Made by a program: the position numbers and the translations under genes
The notes under the pieces: model-generated
What the model was told of the DNA's origin: nothing
What the model saw: the letters and a program-made list of their open reading frames with translations, nothing else
Databases searched by the model: none
Source: a virus
IMG/VR virus record: IMGVR_UViG_3300042485_000802
Coordinates: 1 to 34,278 of that record
Reading direction: 5' to 3' (one strand)
DNA: 34,278 bases
Shown here: one piece after another, positions 14,496 to 22,278 of the stretch
Numbering within the stretch: the stretch's first letter is position 1
Layout: each line of letters starts with the position of its first letter

Positions 14496-14630
14496 CTTTA
14501 ATCCTTTGTTAGAGAGCAGTTTTTTACAGTCATGCTCAGGACTATACCAGTTATTTATAGTCGCTGTCTCCCCCGACTATCCTGGGCGTCGATGCCCGAA
14601 TCTGCGACTCCCCAGTGACGGGGTGCAGAT
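14496..14630 (-). ncRNA. Structured 5' leader RNA, riboswitch-like
   Basis: GC-rich in an AT-rich genome. Starting just after a TATAAT (14635-14640) the transcript folds as: outer stem 14625-14630/14600-14605 (6 bp) enclosing 14620-14623/14610-14613 (4 G-C pairs); hairpin 14594-14597/14584-14587; hairpin 14574-14580/14557-14563 (7 bp). The arm 14556-14562 is the overlapping partner of a second, mutually exclusive 7-bp stem with 14540-14546. A last hairpin 14533-14537/14514-14518 precedes the ribosome site. The alternative pairing is the layout expected of an expression platform. No known riboswitch class recognised. Confidence 0.6.
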
Positions 14631-14634
14631 ATCT

Positions 14635-14640
14635 ATTATA
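14635..14640 (-). promoter_or_regulatory. -10 box for the structured leader and fmdB-like gene
   Basis: TATAAT placed so that transcription would start at about 14628-14630, the first bases of the outer stem of the leader. The -35 region (AACAAT-like at 17 bp) is poor, so activation may need another factor. Confidence 0.5.
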
Positions 14641-14643
14641 CTA

Positions 14644-15051
14644 TTACTTTATTTTAATTGTTTTTGGCTTTTTCTCTTCTGGGACATTTTTTCTAATGTG
14701 TATATGAAGCATGCCGTCTTTCATTTCAGCGTTATCAACTTCCATATACTCTCCTAATGAAAATGACCTTTCGAAGTTTCTTTTGGCAATACCTTCGTGG
14801 ATATATTCTCCATCCCAGTGTTCTCCGTGTAGCTCACCTTTGATTACCAAATTATTATTTTCAACATAAACACTTATGTCTTCACGTTGAAATCCAGCAA
14901 TTGCCAAACTAATGCCATAAGCACCGTTATCGAATTTAACTAGATCATAAATTGGATAGTTAGAGTTTGAAGATTGCATTTTTGCAAAATTTGTATCCCA
15001 TCCAATAAAAAATGGATCATTAAAAAGATCCATAGCAAGTTTTGTTACCAC
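14644..15051 (-). CDS. Hsp20 / alpha-crystallin small heat-shock protein
   Basis: 135 aa, GTG 15051 with AAGGAGG at 6 nt. Alpha-crystallin domain about 40-130: YGISLAIAGFQREDISVYVENNNLVIKGE, then the family's G-L-rich segment FERSFSLGEYMEVDNAEMKDGMLHIHI, and a C-terminal Lys-rich tail with IKIK in place of the I-x-I anchor. Short N-terminal arm starting DLFNDPFF. Small heat-shock proteins hold unfolding proteins; phage copies exist (T4-like and cyanophages) and may assist assembly. A hairpin closes over its ribosome site, discussed separately. Confidence 0.85.
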   Translation of the reverse strand: MVTKLAMDLFNDPFFIGWDTNFAKMQSSNSNYPIYDLVKFDNGAYGISLAIAGFQREDISVYVENNNLVIKGELHGEHWDGEYIHEGIAKRNFERSFSLGEYMEVDNAEMKDGMLHIHIRKNVPEEKKPKTIKIK

Positions 15052-15077
15052 TTTATTCCTCCTTCAAGCGAATAAGT
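15050..15077 (-). promoter_or_regulatory. Hairpin around hsp20 ribosome site, RNA-thermometer candidate
   Basis: Arms 15070-15077 and 15050-15058 pair over 8 bp with one bulged base; the 11-nt loop holds most of AAGGAGG and the lower stem takes in the first bases of the GTG start. The upstream arm can also pair with 15091-15095, an alternative that would free the site. Weak A-U rich stem, as expected for a temperature-sensitive switch. Confidence 0.5.
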
Positions 15078-15109
15078 TAAATTAGGCCCCATTCGGCGAC
15101 CTATATATT

Positions 15110-15138
15110 ATTATATCAAATCTTAGACGTTTTTACAA
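15110..15138 (-). promoter_or_regulatory. Promoter for hsp20
   Basis: -35 TTGTAA at 15138-15133, 17 bp spacer, -10 TATAAT at 15115-15110. Starts directly after the stop of the luciferase-like gene. Predicted start near 15103, giving a leader of about 50 nt. Confidence 0.6.
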
Positions 15139-15966
15139 TTAAACAGACATCTCTTCCATAAGCTTTAAAAGACTAGAGATATCCTTTTGGCTTGTAACTA
15201 TCATAAAGTCCTCTACCCCATATTTTTTAGATATTTCAAGAATTTGTTGCTTTACCTCTTCCATGTTTCCCTTAATGGAATGATGTTGTTTTTCTAGCAC
15301 AACTGGCTTTTCTCCCAAATTAGTATTCCAAGACTGCTTGCGATACTCTATATCCTGATCAAGCTCTTCTTTTGTTTCTCTAATTAAAGGATCAATTGTT
15401 AATACGATTTTTGTATTTTTTAATTTATTAACCGACTCCTCAAGCCTGCCCTCATGCACAATAGCATAGTCTGTCCACCTATTAGCTAAATCAAGCGTAA
15501 TTGGAGAGTTTGCAATTGTATAAGATATTGGTGGCTTGAGATTCTTTTTGCTATAAAAGTTAAAAAATTTATCTGCCCATTTATCTGCCAGATCTATTCT
15601 TTTATCAACAGTATCAATAAGAGACTTGTCGAAGTTATACATTTCAATGGCTTCTTTTTCTTCATGCTCTACCATCTTTCCAGCAACTAAATTAAAAGTA
15701 AGCCTACTGCCATAGTTATTTTTCATTGTTTCAAATATTCTAATTGCATATTCTGGGCTAAGAGTATAAGATCTTAGAGCTAACATAAATTTGAGTTTTT
15801 TTGTTGACTTTATCATGCTTGGTAAAAACGGAACAAAGTCTGGTGATCCGAAGGAATAGGTTAGTAGGACTGAATAGGCTTTTGATTTTTCTAGCGTTTC
15901 CGCCATGTAAACCAATTCCTTTTCTCTGTTTCCAAAATCAAACCTATGCATCCAATGAAATCTCAT
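15139..15966 (-). CDS. Luciferase-like flavin-dependent monooxygenase (LLM family)
   Basis: 275 aa, ATG 15966 in ATGA overlap with the SGNH-like gene. The TIM-barrel flavin monooxygenase pattern is visible: RFHW near the N-terminus, SVLLTYSFGSPDFVPFLPSM, then KFMLALRSYTLSPEYAIRIF followed by YGSRLTFNLVAG (about 95-107), the conserved S/G-x-R-x-x-x-N-V-V-x-G flavin-site strand. It is at the short end of the family (usually about 300-380 aa). These enzymes use FMNH2 or F420H2 to oxidise sulfonates, alkanes, aldehydes or complex metabolites; F420 use is common in Actinobacteria. Partner reductase not present. Confidence 0.7.
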   Translation of the reverse strand: MRFHWMHRFDFGNREKELVYMAETLEKSKAYSVLLTYSFGSPDFVPFLPSMIKSTKKLKFMLALRSYTLSPEYAIRIFETMKNNYGSRLTFNLVAGKMVEHEEKEAIEMYNFDKSLIDTVDKRIDLADKWADKFFNFYSKKNLKPPISYTIANSPITLDLANRWTDYAIVHEGRLEESVNKLKNTKIVLTIDPLIRETKEELDQDIEYRKQSWNTNLGEKPVVLEKQHHSIKGNMEEVKQQILEISKKYGVEDFMIVTSQKDISSLLKLMEEMSV

Positions 15967-16952
15967 TTGTTTTGCATCTTCTCCTTATATGCAGCAAATA
16001 ATTTTTCTGCCCAGTATGCGTGATACAACTTACCGCAATGCCCTTTGTCTCTAGCGCTTAAATCCTCTATGGCATAACCGTTTTGATCTGCCCATTCGTA
16101 TAGGCTTTTAATGTTTCCTATGTTTGTATAGTTATTAAACAAACCACTATTTTCTACGCTAGTTGAGGAGTACATATCCCAAGTTCCCCAAAATAATTCT
16201 ATGTCAAGTATTCGACAAAGCTTCTCTACTAAATGAAAATACCTAACTCCATTAAATACGGCATTGGCATATTTATCTTCAGACATTAATTCTGGAACAA
16301 AGTACGCTCCATTGACTGCGCCAGAAAACTGTGCAAGGTCTTTATTCATAATGTCTTTCATTAGATTGGACTCTTCTTTATACATACCAGTTTTAAAATC
16401 TTTTAAATAAAACTTGTCGTATATATTGTAGGCTGCTGCTGACTCTATGCCTATCTTTGCTACCCACCTTTGTTGCTTTTCATCCCAAATATAAAATTTA
16501 AATAGGTCTGGGAAATTTATAAATAGTATATCTGGCTTTCCAAATTTTTCAATATAAGCAAAAATTTGTTCTACAATAAGATCTATACTGAACCCCTTAG
16601 ATCCAATATTAAAAAATCCAGAACACTTTTCTGTTTCGGTTATCTTTTGATAAACCCTATAGGCCCAAAGGTTTTCTAGGCTTGTTCCTACACCCTCTGT
16701 TTCAGAACATCCAGCAAACAAAATATGCTTGCCATCGTGTGGCTCACCCAGCTTTATAAAATCATCACCCCTGTAACCGTCAGAGTTATATTTATAAGAG
16801 TGGCTTTTATCTTCTGGTATGCCCATTCTAATTTCAAAGTTTTGCCTATAGTAGAAAGCATTTGGCTCCTCATACTGAACCAGACCAGAATCAAAATATT
16901 TTCTAAAGTTTTTCTTTTCGTAAATTCTCATACGATCAATTTCTTTCATCAT
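15963..16952 (-). CDS. SGNH/GDSL-like hydrolase, paralogue 3 of 3
   Basis: 329 aa from ATG 16952 (AGGAGG a few nt upstream); a longer frame to 16970 lacks such support. Block I LFAGCSETEGVG with Ser83, block II-like NIGSKGF, block V DKGHCG (about Asp302, His305), then LYHAYWAEK. It matches 1745-2698 along its full length. No signal peptide. It is followed by the luciferase-like gene with a 4-nt overlap, so the two products probably act together. Likely esterase or acyl-transfer chemistry on an unknown substrate. Confidence 0.65.
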   Translation of the reverse strand: MMKEIDRMRIYEKKNFRKYFDSGLVQYEEPNAFYYRQNFEIRMGIPEDKSHSYKYNSDGYRGDDFIKLGEPHDGKHILFAGCSETEGVGTSLENLWAYRVYQKITETEKCSGFFNIGSKGFSIDLIVEQIFAYIEKFGKPDILFINFPDLFKFYIWDEKQQRWVAKIGIESAAAYNIYDKFYLKDFKTGMYKEESNLMKDIMNKDLAQFSGAVNGAYFVPELMSEDKYANAVFNGVRYFHLVEKLCRILDIELFWGTWDMYSSTSVENSGLFNNYTNIGNIKSLYEWADQNGYAIEDLSARDKGHCGKLYHAYWAEKLFAAYKEKMQNK

Positions 16953-17250
16953 AGTCCTCCTCCATCTCAATCATTCCATGCTCTCTTGCTATTCTTTTAG
17001 CCTCTTCAGTCAAGGTAATTGTAGCTTCAAGATTTTCATTATACTCTACAGAAATTAAATCTTTTTCATACAGATCTAATAGTGTTTGATCTATATAGTC
17101 TTTATGGGCTTGCCAAAGTTCTGGGACTAAGAATTCAGCTTTGTCTGTAATCTTAAAAATTACTTCACCGTATTCATCTACGCCAGACAATTCTACAGCA
17201 CCTATCTCTATGTAGTGCTCTAAATCTCTTTCGAACTCATCATCTTCCAT
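16936..17250 (-). CDS. Acidic helical protein, unknown (104 aa)
   Basis: 104 aa, ATG 17250 with AAGGAG 5 nt upstream, that site directly following the tRNA 3' end. Strongly acidic; helix-strand pattern DEYGEVIFKITDKAEFLVPELWQAHKDYI then LISVEYNENLEATITLTEEAKRIAREHG looks like two winged-helix-like halves (a wing EVIFKIT and a second TITLTEEA). It overlaps the SGNH-like gene by 17 nt. I do not recognise the family; a DNA- or protein-binding adaptor is possible. Confidence 0.6.
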   Translation of the reverse strand: MEDDEFERDLEHYIEIGAVELSGVDEYGEVIFKITDKAEFLVPELWQAHKDYIDQTLLDLYEKDLISVEYNENLEATITLTEEAKRIAREHGMIEMEEDYDERN

Positions 17251-17262
17251 TTTTTCTCCTTG

Positions 17263-17336
17263 TGCAACAAGTAGGACTTGAACCTACGATTACCGAATTA
17301 TGAGTTCGGGGCTTTAACCAACTAAGCTATTGTTGC
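17263..17336 (-). tRNA. tRNA with CAT anticodon (elongator Met or Ile2)
   Basis: 74 nt cloverleaf: acceptor 7 bp GCAACAA/TTGTTGC; D-stem GCTT/AAGC; anticodon stem CCGAA/TTCGG with loop CTCATAA (anticodon CAT); T-stem GTAGG/CCTAC with loop TTCAAGT; discriminator A. CCA is not encoded. It lacks initiator features (no run of three G-C pairs next to the anticodon). If C34 is lysidinylated it reads AUA as Ile, otherwise AUG. Its own promoter and first 23 nt lie inside the carbamoyltransferase reading frame. Confidence 0.9.
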
Positions 17337-18759
17337 CAGTTAGTATATTATAACTATAATGTACCTGCCAGTCAATAGCATCTTGCTTATCATTTAATAA
17401 AGGCTGCCCTTTTATATTTAAACTTGTATTTAAAAGGACTGGGCAGCCAGTATCCCAATACCATTTTCTTAAAAGCATGTGTAGCCCTGGGTGTTGATCC
17501 CTATTGACAGTTTGAACTCTAGATGTTCCATCTTTATGAACAACTGAAGGTATCTTGTCTGGCTGCTTGCACTTTACTGTATACTGCATGTATGGGGATG
17601 CAAAGTCCATATCAAACCACTCACTTGCAAACTCTTCAAGCACAACTGGTGCAAACGGTCTAAACTGCTCTCTTTGTTTAATTGTATTAACTTTATCTTT
17701 AATATTGGGATCCCTAGGGTCAGCTAAAATACTTCTATTCCCAAGAGCTCTTGGTCCGTATTCTGCTCTGCCAGTTGCAACTGCTGCTATCTTATTAGTT
17801 TTTAATTCTTCAAGTATTTTATTTACTGGGTACTCTCCGCCCATATCGTAACCAAGATACGGCCCTTTCCAGTCAATATGCTTTCCGTATAGGGCTGCTG
17901 CTGCCCCAAGAGATGAGCCAGCATCGCCTGGGTTTGGCATGATCCAAATATCTTTAAATATATTCCATAGCAATGTATTTGCAGATGAATTTAAGGCGCA
18001 TCCGCCCATAAAAACAAGGTTTGATTTTCCAGTTAATTTTTTTGCCATTTGCATAAAATCAATTAGTCTTTGCTCATATACAACTTGAACTGCTGCAGCT
18101 ATATCAAACTTGTCTTGTTCATTAATTGGAAGACCCCAATCTGTTATTCCTTGATGAAAATTATATGATTGCTCATGATACTTTGGAAAATATGAATCTA
18201 CTTCTTTATAGTATCTTTGCCAGTCTCCATATGCAGCCATGCCCATCATAATATACTCTTCTTGATTAGGCATAAGTCCAATTAATTTAGTAAATGCTGA
18301 GTAGAATAGTCCAAAACTGACTGGGTAGTTCTGCTTAAACTTTAAGCTAATTTTTTCGCCTTCCCCTACCCAAATAGTTGAAGTGTTATATTCCCCTATG
18401 GCATCTAGCACCACTATTGCTGCGTCTGTAAAACTACTAGTATAATAACCAGCGCATGCATGAGAATAGTGATGGCTAAATGATTTCCTAGGGATTGATT
18501 TTATATCAAACCTAGGCTTCCAGTCCCCAGAACCACCCTTTATAAATAGCCTAGAGGCCTTTAGGAGCGGTTTTTCGTAGTAGGCTATAGCATCAGGTAC
18601 CCCATACGACAAAGCATCCCCAATTAGGCTGTCGTTGACGTACCAATCATTTTTTTGCTTACTATATCTTTCTGCATGACCAGCAAATAATATTTCTCCA
18701 TCTTTAATTAAAGATACTGAGGCGTCGTGTGATGTTTCATTTACTCCCAGAATTATCAT
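17314..18759 (-). CDS. NodU/CmcH-family carbamoyltransferase
   Basis: 481 aa, ATG 18759, ATGA overlap with the upstream gene. N-terminal ASKHA-type domain GVNETSHDASVSLI (5-18) and the His motif SHHYSHACAGY (about 94-104); VVLDAIGEY; FMGGCALNSSAN (about 250-261); C-terminal carbamoyl-transferase domain with GPRALGNRSILADPR (about 335-350) and CPVLLNTSLNIKG (about 440-452). The enzyme transfers a carbamoyl group from carbamoyl phosphate through carbamoyl-AMP to a hydroxyl of a sugar, nucleoside or antibiotic. Full-length apart from a tail somewhat shorter than the 550-600 aa usual. The final codons overlap the tRNA gene. Confidence 0.88.
   Translation of the reverse strand: MIILGVNETSHDASVSLIKDGEILFAGHAERYSKQKNDWYVNDSLIGDALSYGVPDAIAYYEKPLLKASRLFIKGGSGDWKPRFDIKSIPRKSFSHHYSHACAGYYTSSFTDAAIVVLDAIGEYNTSTIWVGEGEKISLKFKQNYPVSFGLFYSAFTKLIGLMPNQEEYIMMGMAAYGDWQRYYKEVDSYFPKYHEQSYNFHQGITDWGLPINEQDKFDIAAAVQVVYEQRLIDFMQMAKKLTGKSNLVFMGGCALNSSANTLLWNIFKDIWIMPNPGDAGSSLGAAAALYGKHIDWKGPYLGYDMGGEYPVNKILEELKTNKIAAVATGRAEYGPRALGNRSILADPRDPNIKDKVNTIKQREQFRPFAPVVLEEFASEWFDMDFASPYMQYTVKCKQPDKIPSVVHKDGTSRVQTVNRDQHPGLHMLLRKWYWDTGCPVLLNTSLNIKGQPLLNDKQDAIDWQVHYSYNILTGNNSLVG
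17347..17375 (-). promoter_or_regulatory. Promoter for the tRNA inside carbamoyltransferase gene
   Basis: -35 TTGACT at 17375-17370, 17 bp spacer, -10 TATAAT at 17352-17347. Predicted start at about 17340, leaving 3-4 nt before the tRNA 5' end. All within the last 20 codons of the carbamoyltransferase. Confidence 0.75.
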
Positions 18760-19691
18760 ACTGTTAGCACGTTCTTTCCTATGGTATCCCTATTTCTCAT
18801 TTTTTCATGCATTGCTTTTGCATCCTTTAATTCCATTTTATCACCAACGAATATTTTAATTTTTTTAGTTTTAATTAAATCAAATATATAGTAAACGGCT
18901 TGGCTTAATTTATCTCTATCACTAAACTCTTTTGTACCCCAAAAAATAGATGCTGTTTTTAAAGACCCTGTTTCTTTAAGCGCTGGCGGTAGGCCCTCTC
19001 TAGCAGAAGCTCCATATGTGCATATATGTCCTTGATCAGACAGAATGTTGTAGTATTTCATAAAAGACCTACCGCCGTATGAATCCATAATAAAGTCTGG
19101 CTTGCGACCTATACTGGCTATTAACTTTTCTATCTCATCAAAGTTATTTAGGCATGCAAAATCAACATTTAAATTTTTTACAAACTCTATCTTTTTTTTG
19201 CTTGAAGTTACAGCTATAACCTCTGCGCCAATCATTTTACAAAGCTGTATTAAAATTATTGACAGTCCACTTGAGGCTCCGTTAATAAGAACTAGGTCCC
19301 CCCTTTTTATCTTACAGGCATAATTTACTAGACCATAAGCAGTTGTTCCTTGAGAAAGAGCTGCTAGGGCCTCCTCTTCTGAAATACCATCTGGGACCTC
19401 AAACATTTTCTTTTTGTGAACAGTAGCTTTTTCTGCATACGATCCACTTTCCGTAAAACCAACAAAATTTTTATTATCCATAACAAAAGATGCTTCTACT
19501 CCAGGAACCATGGGTGCGCTTGCAGCCATAAAATAAAAATAACTATTTTCAATTTGATAGGTGTCTGCATAGTTTACGCCTACCATTTTGACGTCTACTA
19601 AAAATTGATCCGTTCCAGGAATTGGATCCTTAAAGTCTCCATACTCAATAACTTCTGGTCCGCCAAACTTATTGATTACAATTGCTTTCAT
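18756..19691 (-). CDS. Zinc-less MDR / quinone-oxidoreductase-like enzyme
   Basis: 311 aa, ATG 19691 (TAATG overlap). The start MKAIVINKFGGPEVIEYGD and the GVNYADTYQIE segment are typical of quinone oxidoreductases. The Rossmann loop is VLINGASSGLSIILIQLCK (about 132-150), and no catalytic-zinc Cys/His cluster is visible. The family uses NADPH to reduce quinones, enoyl groups or enones. It is coupled to the carbamoyltransferase by a 4-nt overlap, so the pair may tailor one metabolite. Confidence 0.8.
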   Translation of the reverse strand: MKAIVINKFGGPEVIEYGDFKDPIPGTDQFLVDVKMVGVNYADTYQIENSYFYFMAASAPMVPGVEASFVMDNKNFVGFTESGSYAEKATVHKKKMFEVPDGISEEEALAALSQGTTAYGLVNYACKIKRGDLVLINGASSGLSIILIQLCKMIGAEVIAVTSSKKKIEFVKNLNVDFACLNNFDEIEKLIASIGRKPDFIMDSYGGRSFMKYYNILSDQGHICTYGASAREGLPPALKETGSLKTASIFWGTKEFSDRDKLSQAVYYIFDLIKTKKIKIFVGDKMELKDAKAMHEKMRNRDTIGKNVLTV

Positions 19692-19954
19692 TAAACTTCC
19701 ATTTCCTTTTTAGTCTGCTCATTTTCATTTCTAAAAAATTCTTCTACAATTTGCTGAACATACTCTGAAAAATGTTTTCTTATATTGCCTTGAGGCCTTT
19801 TACCTATAGAGTTCCATATTCTTTGGTACTCAATAATATTTGAAAATGTAGTAGGGCATACAGTTTTACTATTGTATTCTTTTAAAACGGTTGGCAAAGG
19901 AACATGTTTGGTACAGCATTTACATTCCTTTGCTCTTTCTTGATATTCGCTCAT
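19691..19954 (-). CDS. Small Cys-cluster protein downstream of terminase
   Basis: 87 aa, ATG 19954, ATGA overlap with the large terminase stop. CKCC (12-15) and a single Cys in VCPTTF (about 33) suggest a degenerate metal site. The rest, IEYQRIWNSIGKRPQGNIRKHFSEYVQQIVEEFF, is helical and basic. HNH endonucleases often sit next to terminase, but no HNH motif is visible here. Function unknown; it could assist packaging. Confidence 0.6.
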   Translation of the reverse strand: MSEYQERAKECKCCTKHVPLPTVLKEYNSKTVCPTTFSNIIEYQRIWNSIGKRPQGNIRKHFSEYVQQIVEEFFRNENEQTKKEMEV

Positions 19955-21744
19955 AGCATAGTCATCCTTTCTAAAGACTCTGACAAATGATCAGGCATCT
20001 TTGGCGCTCTAATCATATTAACTGGGAACTCTTCTTCTCTTCCGAAATCGTTATCGTAACTCATTGATTCATATGTGTGAACATTTATTTCTTGATTTAA
20101 ATCAAACCTAGTGCCACTTATTGCATTATATATAGATCCGCATACAGCATCAGCTAAGTCTTTTGAGCCTTTTCTGGGGTGGTCAACTTTATCTCTCATA
20201 ATTTTTAGCTGGAGCAATTCGTCTATGAGCAAAGGTATATGTGGCCCACGCAATCTTTCTTCTAAAACAATCATGGCCATATCGTCATAATGTTTTTTAG
20301 CAACAGACAAAATCTCTGTGTTAATGCCGTACTGTTTTAGCTGTTGCATCATATCATGAGAGTTCCATCTATCAAATGTGCAAAGCTTTATATTAAACCC
20401 CTTTGTCCTTAATGATAATATATAGTCTCTAACTTCTGCAAAATCTACAGACTTATCTGGGGTCGGAGTCCAGTATCTAACTGCATCTACTTCCACTATT
20501 GGCGCTGGCTGGGAATATGTGTCTGTGACTTTTACATTAACCCATTTCTGAACATGAGCTATTGAAACCGCACAGTGGTCATGTTTTTGTGCAAGGTCAA
20601 CGTGTATAAAATAATGTTTGTCTGGGTCTGGGGCAAACCAATTTTCAAACCTACCAAATTGATCAATGGCTAAAGCTGTGTTATTAAATGCAACTTCAAT
20701 TTTTTCTCTTGATTTAAAAAATGCATCTACTGCGTCTGACGGCATGCAGGCAAATCTTCCAAGAGCATCTACAGAATTTTTATAAAAAGCAACTTTAAAA
20801 TCATTTATATTTCGTGTTGGGTTAATTTCCCAAGTAGGTCTTTTTAATGCATACACCTTTGGGATGCTATAAGAAATAATATGATCTTCTTCCCACTCTA
20901 CAGTAAATTCATTTCCTTCTGTGCCCTCTGGAAGATCCTCGTCCATTTTAAATCTGTGGCTTCGAACTACAATTTCTTTTTCAGAAATTACTGAGTCGTA
21001 AAATTTTTGTATTGGATCGTTTTTAAATCTTGGAAAAGATAGCAATATAACCTTTCCAAAATCTGGAAATCTGGAATCTACTGATGCACGGTACATATCA
21101 TATATAGCATCTGCTGTTTTTGCTTGATCGTGACCAGTAGTGTTCTCTGTGGCAAAGCCAGATATCTCGTCAAGGATTACAACAATTACGTTATACCCTT
21201 CCCAAGCTTCTCTCTCTGAGTGTCCTGAGTGAACTGTTATAGCTTTATCAAATTTCATTTCTGAGGCCTTGTCGGTGTACTTGCCAGTAAACCAAGGAGA
21301 CTTTTCAATTCTTGTTTTAAACCCTTTAAAAAAAACATTGTTTGCTTGCTGTGCGTTAATAGCAATATTCAAAATATCAATAGCATCGCCTGGCGGCTTT
21401 CCATAATAAGACGCTGGGTCTTTGAGGCACAGTAGTAAATAAACGATATAAGAAACTGCGATAGTAGAGCAGTAGTCTTTTCCAGAACCTTTTCCTAATT
21501 GAGCAATTACTTCGGTAGCCGTTTGTTTAAATATTCTTCTTCCTTCATCTTCTCCAAAAAGTTTTATTAAAGTAGACTCTTTGTATATCTGGGAAGACTT
21601 CTCTATTAATGCATACTGGTAATTAGATAAGGGAGGTAGCGCTAGATAATTTGGGCTTGTAACAAACTCACGAAGATCAACTGGCCTTTCTTCAAACTCT
21701 TCGCCATCTAAAATATCGATAAGATCATTAAAGTTAAGATTCAT
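19951..21744 (-). CDS. terL: Terminase large subunit
   Basis: 597 aa, ATG 21744. ATPase: Walker A AQLGKGSGKD (81-90), Walker B VVILDEIS (188-195) with the acidic pair Asp192-Glu193. Nuclease (RNase H fold): Asp383 in HVDLAQKHD, Asp458 in FDRWNS, and Asp529/Asp532 in KGSKDLADAVCG. This motor-nuclease cuts and pumps DNA into the procapsid. Length is normal. It overlaps the small subunit by 11 nt and is followed, in the same unit, by two metabolic-type enzymes, which is unusual. Confidence 0.93.
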   Translation of the reverse strand: MNLNFNDLIDILDGEEFEERPVDLREFVTSPNYLALPPLSNYQYALIEKSSQIYKESTLIKLFGEDEGRRIFKQTATEVIAQLGKGSGKDYCSTIAVSYIVYLLLCLKDPASYYGKPPGDAIDILNIAINAQQANNVFFKGFKTRIEKSPWFTGKYTDKASEMKFDKAITVHSGHSEREAWEGYNVIVVILDEISGFATENTTGHDQAKTADAIYDMYRASVDSRFPDFGKVILLSFPRFKNDPIQKFYDSVISEKEIVVRSHRFKMDEDLPEGTEGNEFTVEWEEDHIISYSIPKVYALKRPTWEINPTRNINDFKVAFYKNSVDALGRFACMPSDAVDAFFKSREKIEVAFNNTALAIDQFGRFENWFAPDPDKHYFIHVDLAQKHDHCAVSIAHVQKWVNVKVTDTYSQPAPIVEVDAVRYWTPTPDKSVDFAEVRDYILSLRTKGFNIKLCTFDRWNSHDMMQQLKQYGINTEILSVAKKHYDDMAMIVLEERLRGPHIPLLIDELLQLKIMRDKVDHPRKGSKDLADAVCGSIYNAISGTRFDLNQEINVHTYESMSYDNDFGREEEFPVNMIRAPKMPDHLSESLERMTML

Positions 21745-22270
21745 TTACCTGCTCAATTATCTCTATTGGCTCGACCAACCCAGTAATTTGAGAAAGTCTT
21801 TTTGCTACATCCATTTTACATTTTGGGCAAGAGGCAGTAACTTCTTTTAAAATCTTAATTAATATTTCTTGCTTATGCTCTGTTTCTGCAATTTGAGATG
21901 CCATTTCTGCATTGTCAAGAATGCCAACTTCTTTAAGCATTGTAATTCTTTTTGTTTCAATATCTGCTATAAGCTTTAGGGCGCCCGCCTTTACGCTAAG
22001 TTGACCTTGAGTATCCGCATCTTCTACCGTTTTCCAGGCCTCTTTGATAAGCATAGAGTAATGCTTGTCAGCTCCAGATATAGCCTCTTTAGCTCTTTCT
22101 TTAGAAGCGTTATCGTTATGAACAACAGTCTTCCACTCATCTATAAGGTCAACGACTTCAGCTCTTTTAAAGCCAGTCATAGTAGCAATTTGTGTTGGGT
22201 TGTTGCCTTTTAAAAGTTCGGCAACTACCTTATTCATGCGATCAAAATGATCAGCTAATTCAATTTCCAT
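21734..22270 (-). CDS. Probable terminase small subunit
   Basis: 178 aa, ATG 22270, no ribosome site but a perfect consensus promoter at leaderless distance. The N-terminal HTH (about 15-45: VVAELLKGNNPTQIATMTGFKRAEVVDLIDEW) would recognise packaging sites; a central helical region (60-150) is for oligomerisation; a CPKC pair lies near residue 150. Position directly upstream of the large subunit supports the call; the sequence alone is less specific. Confidence 0.7.
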   Translation of the reverse strand: MEIELADHFDRMNKVVAELLKGNNPTQIATMTGFKRAEVVDLIDEWKTVVHNDNASKERAKEAISGADKHYSMLIKEAWKTVEDADTQGQLSVKAGALKLIADIETKRITMLKEVGILDNAEMASQIAETEHKQEILIKILKEVTASCPKCKMDVAKRLSQITGLVEPIEIIEQVNES

Positions 22271-22278
22271 ATATATTT

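Noticed and set aside
14496-14643. Leader region as a tmRNA or tRNA
   Set aside because: No T-arm with TTCGA/TTCAA loop or acceptor pairing, and no tag reading frame; the stems fit a leader better.
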